7,216 nt of DNA from Chloroflexota bacterium (GCA_021796315.1 JAJYOH010000303.1:1-7216), one strand, 5' to 3'; numbered from the stretch's first letter, positions 1 through 6,702 are shown. A program made the numbers and translations. Notes: a model not told the origin generated them from the letters alone.

Positions 1-285
1 AGTAACTGGATCATAACGCGGTCGCTGAGGAATGTTTGTTTTGAGTTGTAATGTGCGTCCGATGCCGGGGACAGACGTAGGATTTGTGACCTCCGCTGGC
101 AAACCAACGGAGGTTTGATCCTGGCCTGGCATGGCAGTCGGTATCGGACGTGTGGCGGGTGAGGCCGCCCCAGCCTGTGTCCACCAGAAAGCGGATCCCA
201 GCAAGGCGGCCACGACGAGCGCGGTCACGCCCCATGAGGCGACATTGAAACGATTGGCTTTCAGAAACTCCAAGATTTTGTTCAT
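1..285 (-). CDS. N-terminal fragment of a membrane-anchored envelope protein, possibly a LysM/M23 peptidase (runs off left edge)
   Basis: Reading the minus strand from ATG at 285-283 gives 95 open codons to the window edge, so the 3' part is missing. The product starts MNKILEFLKANRF. Residues about 14-35 form a hydrophobic helix (VASWGVTALVVAALLGSAFWW), suggesting an uncleaved signal anchor with the rest outside the membrane. A Pro/Thr/Ser-rich low-complexity linker follows at about residues 36-75. The visible part ends in a segment reading LQLKTNIPQRPRYDPVT. From memory, this kind of 'RPRY' segment precedes LysM plus M23 metallopeptidase domains in Chloroflexota cell-wall hydrolases. No catalytic domain is visible here, so the function is inference. 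The start is supported by AGGG at 293-290, four bases upstream. The gene follows rho after a 41-bp gap on the same strand, with no terminator between them, so co-transcription is likely. Confidence 0.7.
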   Translation of the reverse strand, partial: MNKILEFLKANRFNVASWGVTALVVAALLGSAFWWTQAGAASPATRPIPTAMPGQDQTSVGLPAEVTNPTSVPGIGRTLQLKTNIPQRPRYDPVT

Positions 286-326
286 TTTTCCCTAGTGCGT
301 ATTTGGAGACGACTCTTTAGAATACT

Positions 327-1604
327 TTATACATCATCTGTTAATTGTTCCAAAAACATCAAGTTATTCTTGGCGCGGTCGAGCCGAGTGATGATTGCCT
401 CGGTCGCAACGGTTTGATCCATGCCCGCGCCGCTGGGAGGCGCTGAAACCATCTGGGCATACATGCGGCGCATGAGCCAGACGCGTTGCAGAAGGTCGGG
501 ACCGAGCAGCAATTCTTCGCGGCGCGTAGACGAGCGTTCGATATCCACGGCGGGGAAGATGCGGCGCTCCTGTAATTTGCGGGAGAGCAATAATTCCATA
601 TTACCGGTGCCTTTGAATTCTTCGTAAACCACGTCATCCAGACGGGAGCCGGTATCCACCAGGCAGGTGGCGATGATGGTCAATGAGCCGCCTTCCTCGA
701 TGTTACGCGCTGCGCCGAAGAAACGTTTGGGCGGATACAACGCCGAAGGATCCATACCGCCTGAAAGCGTGCGTCCGGATGGGTTTACCACAAGGTTATA
801 AGCGCGCGCCAAACGGGTGATCGAGTCCATTAAGATTACCACATGGCGGCCGATCTCGACCAATCTCTTAGCCCGGTCTAAGGCAATTTCCGCCGTGCGG
901 ACGTGGGAAGTCACCGGTTCATCGAAGGTGGATGCCACCACTTCGGCGTCAACCGAGCGATCCATGTCAGTCACCTCTTCCGGGCGTTCGCCGATCAGAG
1001 CCACCATCAAATGCACTTCAGGATATTTGGTTGAAATAGAATTTGCAATATGCTTCAAAATTGTTGTCTTACCTGCCTTGGGAGGCGAGACGATCAATCC
1101 GCGCTGGCCGCGCCCGATGGGGGCTATCAGGTTGATGAGGCGCGAAGATAAAGTATCGTGATCAATTTCCAGATCGAAGCGTTTATCGGGAAAAATCGGG
1201 GTGAGGTTTTCAAAGATCGGTCGGCGTGTGGCCTCTTCCGGGTCGAGGCCGTTGACCGTTTCTACTTTAAGAAGTCCAAAGTGTCTTTCAGATTCACGCG
1301 GGGGGCGAACATGTCCAATCACCATATCCCCCGAACGCAGATCGTAGCGGCGAAGCTGCGCCTGCGAAACATATACGTCTTGATCGCTCATGCGATAATT
1401 GCTCGACCTCAGGAAGCCAATGCCTTCGCTCATGATCTCCAGAATTCCGCCGCGTAATTCGATGCCCTCCTTTTGAGCTTCCGCCTGGCGTATCTGAAGG
1501 ATGAGTGGTTCCTTCTTTAGACGGTTGAAATTGGGAACGTTGAGATCTTTGGCTACCTTGCGGAGTTTTGCGAGTGGTTCGTTTTCAAGCTCTAGAATTT
1601 TCAT
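327..1604 (-). CDS. rho: Transcription termination factor Rho
   Basis: The product is a 425-residue hexameric RNA-dependent ATPase/translocase of usual Rho length that terminates untranslated transcripts in the cytoplasm. Domains in order are an N-terminal Rho-N helical bundle (about 1-45), a cold-shock-like primary RNA-binding domain (about 50-120) with RNP1 GIGFLR at 61-66 and RNP2 DVYVS at 76-80, and a RecA-like motor (about 155-425). Walker A is SPPKAGKTT at 173-181. Walker B ends at D260, and the GERPEEV motif (205-211) holds the catalytic Glu region. The Q-loop is TLSGGMD (279-285) and the R-loop is near TGSRLDD (318-324). Residues equivalent to the Escherichia coli bicyclomycin contacts (K176, K179, T180, R207, D260, S261, G332) are all present, so sensitivity is plausible. 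An in-frame TGA two codons upstream makes ATG 1604 the only possible full-length start, although its Shine-Dalgarno is weak (AAAGG, about 12 nt away). It is divergent from the MarR operon. Confidence 0.98.
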   Translation of the reverse strand: MKILELENEPLAKLRKVAKDLNVPNFNRLKKEPLILQIRQAEAQKEGIELRGGILEIMSEGIGFLRSSNYRMSDQDVYVSQAQLRRYDLRSGDMVIGHVRPPRESERHFGLLKVETVNGLDPEEATRRPIFENLTPIFPDKRFDLEIDHDTLSSRLINLIAPIGRGQRGLIVSPPKAGKTTILKHIANSISTKYPEVHLMVALIGERPEEVTDMDRSVDAEVVASTFDEPVTSHVRTAEIALDRAKRLVEIGRHVVILMDSITRLARAYNLVVNPSGRTLSGGMDPSALYPPKRFFGAARNIEEGGSLTIIATCLVDTGSRLDDVVYEEFKGTGNMELLLSRKLQERRIFPAVDIERSSTRREELLLGPDLLQRVWLMRRMYAQMVSAPPSGAGMDQTVATEAIITRLDRAKNNLMFLEQLTDDV

Positions 1605-1780
1605 GCTGGTTCAATGCCTTTTTGGAATGAAAATATTAGCCAGCGCCCCCATGGGTGCAGGCTTGGTTCACGATGGGTTGTGGAAAAGCGGGAAGTCTTT
1701 CAAGATATTAATACAGGGTTGGATACAGGCAGATGCCTTACACTATGATTTGATTGTCAAAAAACAAAAGCGGGGGAAGT
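1605..1780 (-). other. Predicted long 5' leader of rho mRNA
   Basis: If transcription starts about 7 nt after the -10 box at 1787-1792, the rho message has an untranslated leader of about 176 nt. Read as RNA it contains several C-rich, G-poor patches (for example CCAACCC and CCACAACCCATC) and an 8-bp palindrome CCCATGGG. rho is autogenously attenuated in some bacteria, and C-rich unstructured RNA is what Rho binds, so self-regulation is possible. This is inference, since no defined rut site or attenuator hairpin can be demonstrated. I see no coding region here on either strand. Confidence 0.3.
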
Positions 1781-1786
1781 GGTTGT

Positions 1787-1815
1787 ATTATAGCACGCTC
1801 GTTCGGGAGATGCAA
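1787..1815 (-). promoter_or_regulatory. Candidate sigma-70-type promoter of rho
   Basis: On the minus strand a perfect -10 TATAAT (1792-1787) is preceded by TGC, forming an extended -10. A partial -35 TTGCAT (1815-1810) lies 17 bp upstream. It faces rho. The predicted start is near 1780. Confidence 0.55.
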
Positions 1816-1884
1816 GCAATTATGCACAGAGGGTGCACTAAAAGTTTGTAGATGAGTTTTCAAAAAAGAGCCTCTGAGATTCAA

Positions 1885-1930
1885 GAGTTCACCTTTAAAG
1901 TTTGAATGAGTTCACTTTTCAGGTTTGGCT
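1885..1930. repeat. Two tandem imperfect 23-bp direct repeats
   Basis: Bases 1885-1907 and 1908-1930 align head to tail with 18 of 23 identities. Both start GAGTTCAC and share TTT and GTTTG blocks at the same offsets. They lie in non-coding DNA between the divergent rho and marR genes. Adjacent head-to-tail copies resemble the repeated transposase-binding sites found at the ends of some insertion sequences, or a pair of regulator sites. The sequence alone does not decide between these. Confidence 0.5.
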
Positions 1931-2040
1931 AACACCTGAACACCTTCCTTGCAAAATTTTTATCGTCGTCACACCGGATCCCTGCCGAGATATCCCAAAA
2001 GTACGTCTGCCAAAACAGGCCTCCAAAGAAAAGTGTCCAC
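1908..2040. mobile_element. Possible relic of an insertion sequence end or MITE (inverted-repeat-bounded, non-coding)
   Basis: GAGTTCACTTTTC (1908-1920) and GAAAAGTGTCCAC (2028-2040) are inverted copies matching at 10 of 13 positions and enclose about 107 bp. Inside the left edge is a 7-bp stem, TTCAGGT (1918-1924) with ACCTGAA (1934-1940), around a 9-nt loop. No transposase reading frame is present on either strand, and I could not identify a clear target-site duplication. The call is tentative: a diverged IS end, a small non-autonomous element or chance repeats would all fit. Confidence 0.25.
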
Positions 2041-2128
2041 TAAAGAGTGCGGGTTTTTAATTAGGAAGTGCCGCAACCTGCTTTGACTCTGTCCTGACAT
2101 GCTTATCCCATTTTCCGGCGTTTGGAGA

Positions 2129-2134
2129 TATAAT
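2129..2134 (+). promoter_or_regulatory. -10 box of the marR-ABC exporter operon
   Basis: A perfect TATAAT lies 35 bp before the marR start codon. No convincing -35 is seen at 16-18 bp spacing (TCCCAT at 17 bp). CTGACA (2094-2099) and TTGACT (2083-2088) are too far upstream to pair with it. Transcription would begin near 2141. The poor -35 suggests a weak or activator-assisted promoter. Confidence 0.5.
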
Positions 2135-2140
2135 GTCATC

Positions 2141-2155
2141 TTCTAATTATTAGAA
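2141..2155. promoter_or_regulatory. Putative MarR operator: 15-bp perfect palindrome at the predicted transcription start
   Basis: TTCTAATTATTAGAA is a perfect 7-bp inverted repeat around one central base. It begins at the predicted +1 and runs into the ribosome binding site (AGAAAGG, 2152-2158). A CTAATTA half-site at 2143-2149 recurs at 2159-2165, 16 bp later and just before the start codon. MarR dimers usually bind short AT-rich inverted repeats of 13-20 bp overlapping their own promoter, so autorepression is a reasonable inference. Confidence 0.5.
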
Positions 2156-2168
2156 AGGCTAATTAATT

Positions 2169-2630
2169 ATGGCAAAACTACTCGATACCTGTGCGCGCGA
2201 ATTGATGGATACCGCTCCGAAAATTATGCAATCCATTCGGATTGAAATGCGTCGTGGGCGCGGCGCCGATCTGTCAATTCCTCAATTCAGGACGCTGAGA
2301 TTTATCCAACGCAGCCCCAATTCATCCCTCTCCGACTTGGCGAACCATCTGGGCCTGACTCTTCCGTCGGTCTCGAAACTTGTTGACGGGTTGGTGAAAC
2401 AGGAATTAGTCAGCCGCCAGGAGTCGGCTGCCGACCGGCGTTATATTACGCTTATGCTAACACAGAACGGGGAATCCATCGTAGATTCTGCGCGGGCCAG
2501 TGCGCAAGCCAATCTCGCTGAAATCCTGAGTTGTCTTTCCCATGATGAGTTGAAGACAATTCATCAAGCCATGGAAATGCTCTTTCCACTTTTTGTGTCG
2601 CAACGAACACAACAACTTGCAAAAGAATAA
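2169..2630 (+). CDS. MarR-family transcriptional regulator, probable repressor of the adjacent ABC exporter
   Basis: The product has 153 residues, typical for MarR dimers. N-terminal dimerization helices (about 1-35) are followed by a winged helix-turn-helix. Helices at about 53-62 (SLSDLANHLG) and 64-78 (TLPSVSKLVDGLVKQ) form the HTH, with TLPSVSKLVD as the recognition helix. The wing carries the diagnostic DRR at 89-91, followed by ITLMLTQNG. C-terminal helices (about 103-150) complete the dimer interface. Two cysteines (C8, C122) are present, but no redox role can be claimed. The start is fixed by an in-frame TAA two codons upstream and by AGAAAGG at 2152-2158. Only TAT separates its stop codon from the ABC transporter start, so it is the first gene of a three-gene operon. 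By family precedent it would bind a lipophilic or phenolic ligand and then release the operator. The actual ligand cannot be read from the sequence. Confidence 0.93.
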   Translation: MAKLLDTCARELMDTAPKIMQSIRIEMRRGRGADLSIPQFRTLRFIQRSPNSSLSDLANHLGLTLPSVSKLVDGLVKQELVSRQESAADRRYITLMLTQNGESIVDSARASAQANLAEILSCLSHDELKTIHQAMEMLFPLFVSQRTQQLAKE

Positions 2631-2633
2631 TAT

Positions 2634-4415
2634 ATGAAACAACTTTTCAAACTCCTACCCTTTCTCCGTCCATATTGGAAACGCTCGGCAGTTGCTCTGG
2701 TCTTTCTGACCTCGCTGGTATTCTTCGATCTTTCCATCCCACGTTTGATCCAACGCATCATCGATCAGGGGATAACAGCCCATAACCAGCAAGTAGTGCT
2801 GCAAACGGCGGCGTTGATGATTGGCATATCCATTGTAAGTATGCTAATTGCTGTTACGAATAGCGTTTTGTCAGTACAGGTTGGGGAAGGTTTTACGCGT
2901 GACCTGCGCAACGCGCTCTTCACACGTATACAAACTTTTTCGTATGGCAATCTCGACGAGCAGAAAACAGGTCAATTGATGGTGCGCCTGACCAGCGATA
3001 CGACCGCTGTTCAACGCGTGGCGCAGGTCTCTTTGCGAATAGGAACGCGTGCACCCTTGCTGATGATCGGTAGTCTGATCCTGATGATCAATACCAGCCC
3101 CAGCCTGGCGCTGACCATGCTTCCGCTTTTGCTGGTCACATCGATCATCATCGTGTTTTTTGTGCTGAAAATGGAGCCGTTCTTCCGCTCAGTGCAACAA
3201 AAACTCGACTGGCTTAACACTGTTTTACAGGAAAACACCGCCGGGGTGCGGTTGGTCAAGGCTTTCGTGCGAGCTGATTTTGAGGGCCAACGCTTTGAGA
3301 GCGCCAATGAAGCCTACACGGATTATTCCGTGCGGGTGATGCAAATCATGTCTACCATGTCGCCGGTGCTGACCATGTGCGTCAACATTGGTATGGTCAT
3401 TGTTATCTGGGCTGGTGGTATGCAATCTATTAACGGAAATCTCACAATTGGGCAGATCGTAGCTTTTACAAACTACCTGCTGACTACGATGGGACCGCTG
3501 ACTATGATGGTCATGCTCTCGAATACGTGGGCGAGCGGCCTCGCTTCGGCCAAACGTGTCAACGAAGTGTTGGACGTTGTCCCTGAAGTTCAGGATGCGC
3601 TCGATGCAATATCCCTGCCTGAAGATATACACGGGCGGCTGGTCTTCGAGAACGTATCATTTCATTACAATGGCAACACTGCAGAATCGGTTCTGGAAAA
3701 TATTAATTTGACCATTGAACCCGGACAAACCGTTGCCATTTTGGGTTCAACCGGAGCGGGCAAATCCACACTCGTGAATCTGGTGCCGCGCTTTTATGAT
3801 GTTTCATCAGGGCGGATTCTGCTCGACGGCGTGGACATTCGTCAGGTCAAGCAGGATTCGCTTCTCGCTCAGATCGGGATCGTGCCCCAGGAAACGGTTC
3901 TTTTCTCAGGGACGGTGGGTGACAACATCCGTTACGGAGTCCCCGCTGCCAGCGACGAGGAAGTTATCGCAGCGGCCAAAGCCGCGCAGGCTCACGATTT
4001 TATTGTTGGACTATCACAAGGTTATGAGACTCACATCGAGGAGCGCGGAACAAATCTATCAGGTGGACAAAAACAACGTATCGCCATCGCCCGAGCGCTT
4101 TTAACCAGACCGAAAATCCTGATCCTTGACGATAGCACCAGCTCTGTGGATGTTGAAACTGAAACCAAAATCCAGGATGCTTTGGAAGCGCAAATGCGTC
4201 AACACACCACGCTGGTGGTTGCTCAACGTATCAGCACTGTTTTGAAAGCCGATAAGATCGTAGTGATTGACAATGGCTGCATTGCCGCCGAGGGCACTCA
4301 TCAGGAGTTGATACTGACCAGCCCGATCTATCAGGAAATTTATGAGTCGCAATTGGGCAACGGATTCCGAGTCGAAGAACCGATGGATATTCTCATGCAG
4401 GGAGGTGCGGTATGA
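2634..4415 (+). CDS. ABC exporter half-transporter with degenerate ATP site (heterodimer subunit 1)
   Basis: The 593-residue product is a fused membrane domain plus ATPase of the B-type (multidrug/lipid-like) exporter family. About six membrane helices lie near residues 17-38, 55-80, 135-155, 158-179, 240-262 and 270-295. The cytosolic loop with GQLMVRLTSDT is at about 113-123. The nucleotide-binding domain (about 335-575) has an A-loop Tyr (Y345), Walker A GSTGAGKST (371-379), Q-loop Q419, an intact signature LSGGQ (475-479) and D-loop SSVD (503-506). Two catalytic positions deviate. Walker B ILILD is followed by Asp (D500) instead of Glu, and the switch histidine is Gln (Q531 in VVAQRIST). 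These changes mark the degenerate-site partner of heterodimeric exporters such as TM287/288, BmrCD and LmrCD. It starts 3 bp after the marR stop codon with only an A-rich ribosome site, so translational coupling is likely. The exported substrate is unknown. Confidence 0.95.
   Translation: MKQLFKLLPFLRPYWKRSAVALVFLTSLVFFDLSIPRLIQRIIDQGITAHNQQVVLQTAALMIGISIVSMLIAVTNSVLSVQVGEGFTRDLRNALFTRIQTFSYGNLDEQKTGQLMVRLTSDTTAVQRVAQVSLRIGTRAPLLMIGSLILMINTSPSLALTMLPLLLVTSIIIVFFVLKMEPFFRSVQQKLDWLNTVLQENTAGVRLVKAFVRADFEGQRFESANEAYTDYSVRVMQIMSTMSPVLTMCVNIGMVIVIWAGGMQSINGNLTIGQIVAFTNYLLTTMGPLTMMVMLSNTWASGLASAKRVNEVLDVVPEVQDALDAISLPEDIHGRLVFENVSFHYNGNTAESVLENINLTIEPGQTVAILGSTGAGKSTLVNLVPRFYDVSSGRILLDGVDIRQVKQDSLLAQIGIVPQETVLFSGTVGDNIRYGVPAASDEEVIAAAKAAQAHDFIVGLSQGYETHIEERGTNLSGGQKQRIAIARALLTRPKILILDDSTSSVDVETETKIQDALEAQMRQHTTLVVAQRISTVLKADKIVVIDNGCIAAEGTHQELILTSPIYQEIYESQLGNGFRVEEPMDILMQGGAV
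4401..4411 (+). promoter_or_regulatory. Ribosome binding site and coupled start of the second ABC subunit
   Basis: A near-ideal GGAGG (4401-4405) inside the end of the first ABC gene lies 6 nt before ATG 4412. That ATG overlaps the TGA stop of the first gene as ATGA. This supports the start chosen and near-equal expression of the two subunits. Confidence 0.8.
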
Positions 4416-6223
4416 GCCTGCCTGGTGCTAATTTCCGTCCCGGACAAAGGCGGCCGGCTGACCCCGGCAAGATCGAAAAGGCGCGCGACCCGCGCAGCGC
4501 GCTGACACGCTTGTTGCCTTATCTCAGTCCCTTCAAAGTGGTTTTGAGCCTCGTGCTTGTCTTTGTACTGATCTATACCGTATTGGGTTTGATCGGCCCT
4601 TACCTGATGGGTGTGGCAATTGACAAGTTCATCGCTGCCAAAGATGTGGCCGGGTTGGTGAAAATTTCCATCTGGATGTTGGTTACCTACCTGTTGAATA
4701 ATTTATTTCAGGCCATCTCGGCATGGATGATGTCGGATGTTTCTCAGCGCGCCTTGAAGCAATTGCGCAAGGAATTGTTCACTCACCTGCAAAACCTGCC
4801 GATCCGTTTTTTTGATAGTAATCCGGCGGGTGATTTGATGAGCCGCCTGACGAATGATATTGACGCCATCAACCAGGCTGTCTCACAAAACGTTACATCC
4901 CTGCTGGCGAGTGTGCTTTCGTTGGTCGGCATTCTGATCGCCATGTTCGTGCTGGATAGATGGCTGGCGCTGGCTTCGGTACTGGTCGTCCCGATCATGT
5001 TCTGGTTCACGCAATTTGTGGCCAAGTACACCCGACGCGGTTTCCGCGAATTGCAAAAACATTTGGGCCAACTGAATGGCGTGATGGATGAATCGATCAG
5101 CGGTGAGAAAGTGGTAAAGGCTTTCCGCCGTAATGAATCAGTGTTGGAGACTTTTCGCAGAAGCAACCAGGAGGTATTTCGCGCCGGCGTTTCAGCCAAT
5201 AGTTATGCCCTGTTGTTGATGCCGCTCAGCAATGTGCTTGGAAATTTCTTTGTGATCGTGTTGGCCGGATTGGGCGGCTGGCTCGCCTTGCAGGGATTGG
5301 TGAGCGTGGGCATCATCGCCACGTTCATCAGCTATGGCCGGAACTTCGTCCAGCCTTTACAACAGCTGGCTAATATGTACAACTCCATCCAGGCGGCCCT
5401 GGCTGGAGCAGAGCGCGTCTTTGAGATCATCGATACATCGCCGGAAGTGGATGATGCTCCTCAGGCTGTATCGCTCACTTCCATAAAAGGTCATGTTCAA
5501 TTTGAGCATGTAAATTTTGGGTATCGGTCTGATACCCCGATCATCAAAGATATGACCCTGGATGCTAAAGCCGGAGAGATTTTTGCGCTGGTCGGTCCGA
5601 CCGGTGCAGGTAAAACCACCATCATCAACCTGCTGACTCGATTTTACGAAATCAATAGTGGCGAGATCAAAATTGACGGGACCGATATTCGCGATATCAA
5701 AAAAGCCGACCTGCGACGTAAGCTCGGTTTGGTGTTGCAGGATACGTTCCTGTTCTCCGGGACGGTGATGGACAACATCCGCTACGGGCGATTGGATGCC
5801 ACTGACGAGGAATGTATTCAGGCTGCCAAAACGGCCGACGCCGATCATTTTATCCGCCAGTTGCCGCACAGCTACCAGACGAATCTTTCAGAGCGTGCCA
5901 GCAATCTTAGCCAGGGACAGCGTCAACTGCTATCGATCGCGCGCGCAATTCTCGCTGAGCCGGCGATCCTGATCCTGGACGAGGCCACCAGCAGCGTCGA
6001 TACTCGCACCGAGGCGCGCATCCAAAAGGCTTTATTGCGATTGATGGAAGGCCGCACCAGTTTTGTTATTGCCCATCGCTTGAGCACCATCCGCGATGCT
6101 GACCAAGTACTGGTCATTAACAACGGCGAAATCGTCGAAAAAGGCAAACACCAGCAATTGCTGGATGCACGCGGCTTTTATCACCATTTGTATGTCAGCC
6201 AGTTTAAAGGACAGACAATATAG
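4412..6223 (+). CDS. ABC exporter half-transporter with catalytic ATP site (heterodimer subunit 2)
   Basis: The 603-residue product has the same architecture as its neighbour and is its likely obligate partner in the inner membrane. A polar, Pro/Arg-rich N-terminal extension (about 1-35), common in this partner type, precedes six predicted helices near 42-66, 86-106, 160-180, 185-205, 265-290 and 296-312. The intracellular loop reads AGDLMSRLTNDID (139-151). The ATPase domain has A-loop Y371, Walker A GPTGAGKTT (395-403), Q-loop Q443, Walker B ILILD with catalytic E524, D-loop SSVD (527-530) and switch H555 (VIAHRLST). All hydrolytic residues are therefore intact. Its signature, however, is LSQGQ (499-503) rather than LSGGQ, the expected complement to the degenerate partner. 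Each composite site joins the Walker motifs of one subunit to the signature of the other, so one consensus and one degenerate site result. It is the last gene of the operon, and a terminator-like hairpin follows 79 bp later. Confidence 0.96.
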   Translation: MSLPGANFRPGQRRPADPGKIEKARDPRSALTRLLPYLSPFKVVLSLVLVFVLIYTVLGLIGPYLMGVAIDKFIAAKDVAGLVKISIWMLVTYLLNNLFQAISAWMMSDVSQRALKQLRKELFTHLQNLPIRFFDSNPAGDLMSRLTNDIDAINQAVSQNVTSLLASVLSLVGILIAMFVLDRWLALASVLVVPIMFWFTQFVAKYTRRGFRELQKHLGQLNGVMDESISGEKVVKAFRRNESVLETFRRSNQEVFRAGVSANSYALLLMPLSNVLGNFFVIVLAGLGGWLALQGLVSVGIIATFISYGRNFVQPLQQLANMYNSIQAALAGAERVFEIIDTSPEVDDAPQAVSLTSIKGHVQFEHVNFGYRSDTPIIKDMTLDAKAGEIFALVGPTGAGKTTIINLLTRFYEINSGEIKIDGTDIRDIKKADLRRKLGLVLQDTFLFSGTVMDNIRYGRLDATDEECIQAAKTADADHFIRQLPHSYQTNLSERASNLSQGQRQLLSIARAILAEPAILILDEATSSVDTRTEARIQKALLRLMEGRTSFVIAHRLSTIRDADQVLVINNGEIVEKGKHQQLLDARGFYHHLYVSQFKGQTI

Positions 6224-6557
6224 GCTGCCAACGATCGGTAAATAATCCGGTATTCACTACTACTCGTATTCTGCATCCTTTCAATAACCGGCAATCCTTT
6301 GTAAACAAATCACCTGCCCTTTTCATGAGGCAGGTGATTTGTTTTGTCAACCTAACACAATCTGCACACAAGTTTTTCAGCGTCCTCATAACATTCCGAT
6401 TTATGATTTGATATATCGATGGAACCAACGTAACAGCCACATTGTCCCATGTTCTGCGTTTGCAAAATTGTATGGCGAATTCATTACAGGATTGTTAGGG
6501 AACATATCTTTTCGAGTCGAGAGTTGTTATATTAGTTATAAAAGAAAGGAATTTCCA
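6224..6557. other. Intergenic stretch between the exporter operon and the miniprotein gene
   Basis: These 334 bases hold the hairpin at 6303-6344 and, close to the miniprotein gene, its ribosome binding site. Between 6346 and 6520 I see no supported gene, tRNA or recognised RNA motif. An in-frame extension of the miniprotein frame back to an ATG at 6339 exists, but that codon sits inside the terminator stem. Its residues are unlike a conserved protein (rich in Cys, His, Tyr and Asn). AT-rich boxes TATATT (6528-6533) and TATAAA (6537-6542) may be -10 elements for the downstream gene, but neither has a good -35. Confidence 0.4.
6303..6344 (+). terminator. Long hairpin, probable transcription terminator after the exporter operon
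   Basis: A perfect 16-bp stem (6303-6318 pairing with 6329-6344) surrounds a 10-nt loop. The GC-rich core is CACCTGCC/GGCAGGTG, and the outer stem is A-rich on the left and T-rich on the right (TTTGTTTT). The U-tract is short and part of the stem, so the hairpin may work as a terminator, a 3' end stabiliser or both. Its symmetry gives little direction, but its position is right for ending the operon. Confidence 0.7.
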
Positions 6558-6680
6558 ATGTTCGCGATCGCGGTTTCAATCGGTCTGCTCCTGCTCCTCG
6601 CGCTCTCTGGCGCGAACCTGTTCGTCTCGAACCTCAGCTCGGATGAATTGAACAACATGGGTGTTGAGATTAGATCATGA
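6558..6680 (+). CDS. Putative 40-residue single-pass membrane miniprotein
   Basis: An ATG at 6558 opens 40 codons ending in TGA. AGAAAGGA (6543-6550) lies 7 nt upstream, a good ribosome binding site. A strong intrinsic terminator begins 22 bp after the stop. The product has a hydrophobic helix at about residues 2-24 (core AIAVSIGLLLLLALSGANLF) and a short polar, mostly acidic C-terminal tail with SSDELNN. It lacks a lipobox cysteine and a clear signal-peptidase site, so it may stay in the membrane as a small anchored peptide. Codons are GC-rich at third positions (CTG, CTC, GCG), unlike the AT-rich DNA just upstream, which supports real coding. I do not recognise the family. Roles such as a small regulator of a membrane protein or a toxin-like peptide are possible but unsupported. 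Confidence 0.6.
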   Translation: MFAIAVSIGLLLLLALSGANLFVSNLSSDELNNMGVEIRS

Positions 6681-6702
6681 TCGAGGATATCCTACTCCCC
6701 CG

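Noticed and set aside
11..235. Minus-strand frame of 74 codons at the left edge
   Set aside because: It is in a different frame from the fragment starting at ATG 285. That fragment has a ribosome binding site, a signal anchor and the operon position after rho, while this frame gives low-complexity Arg/His-rich residues.
1755..1760. TTGACA on the minus strand upstream of rho
   Set aside because: No -10-like sequence occurs 16-18 bp downstream (GGCATC at 17 bp). The extended -10 at 1787-1792 is a better promoter candidate.
1501..1851. Plus-strand 116-codon frame overlapping the start of rho and the gap
   Set aside because: About 100 bp of it is antisense to rho, and the product shows no recognisable domain. 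The region is better explained as the rho promoter and leader.
2083..2099. TTGACT and CTGACA as -35 boxes for marR
   Set aside because: They lie 40 and 29 bp from the TATAAT, outside the usable 16-19 bp spacing, and no matching -10 is found at the right distance from either.
6247..6291. Imperfect inverted repeat CCGGTATT / AATAACCGG after the exporter operon
   Set aside because: The stem is short, has a bulge and a loop of about 28 nt, and lacks a T-tract. The hairpin at 6303-6344 is far stronger.
6339..6557. Upstream extension of the miniprotein to an ATG at 6339 (113 residues in all)
   Set aside because: The ATG lies inside the terminator stem with no ribosome binding site, and the extra residues look like translated non-coding DNA. 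ATG 6558 has an ideal Shine-Dalgarno.
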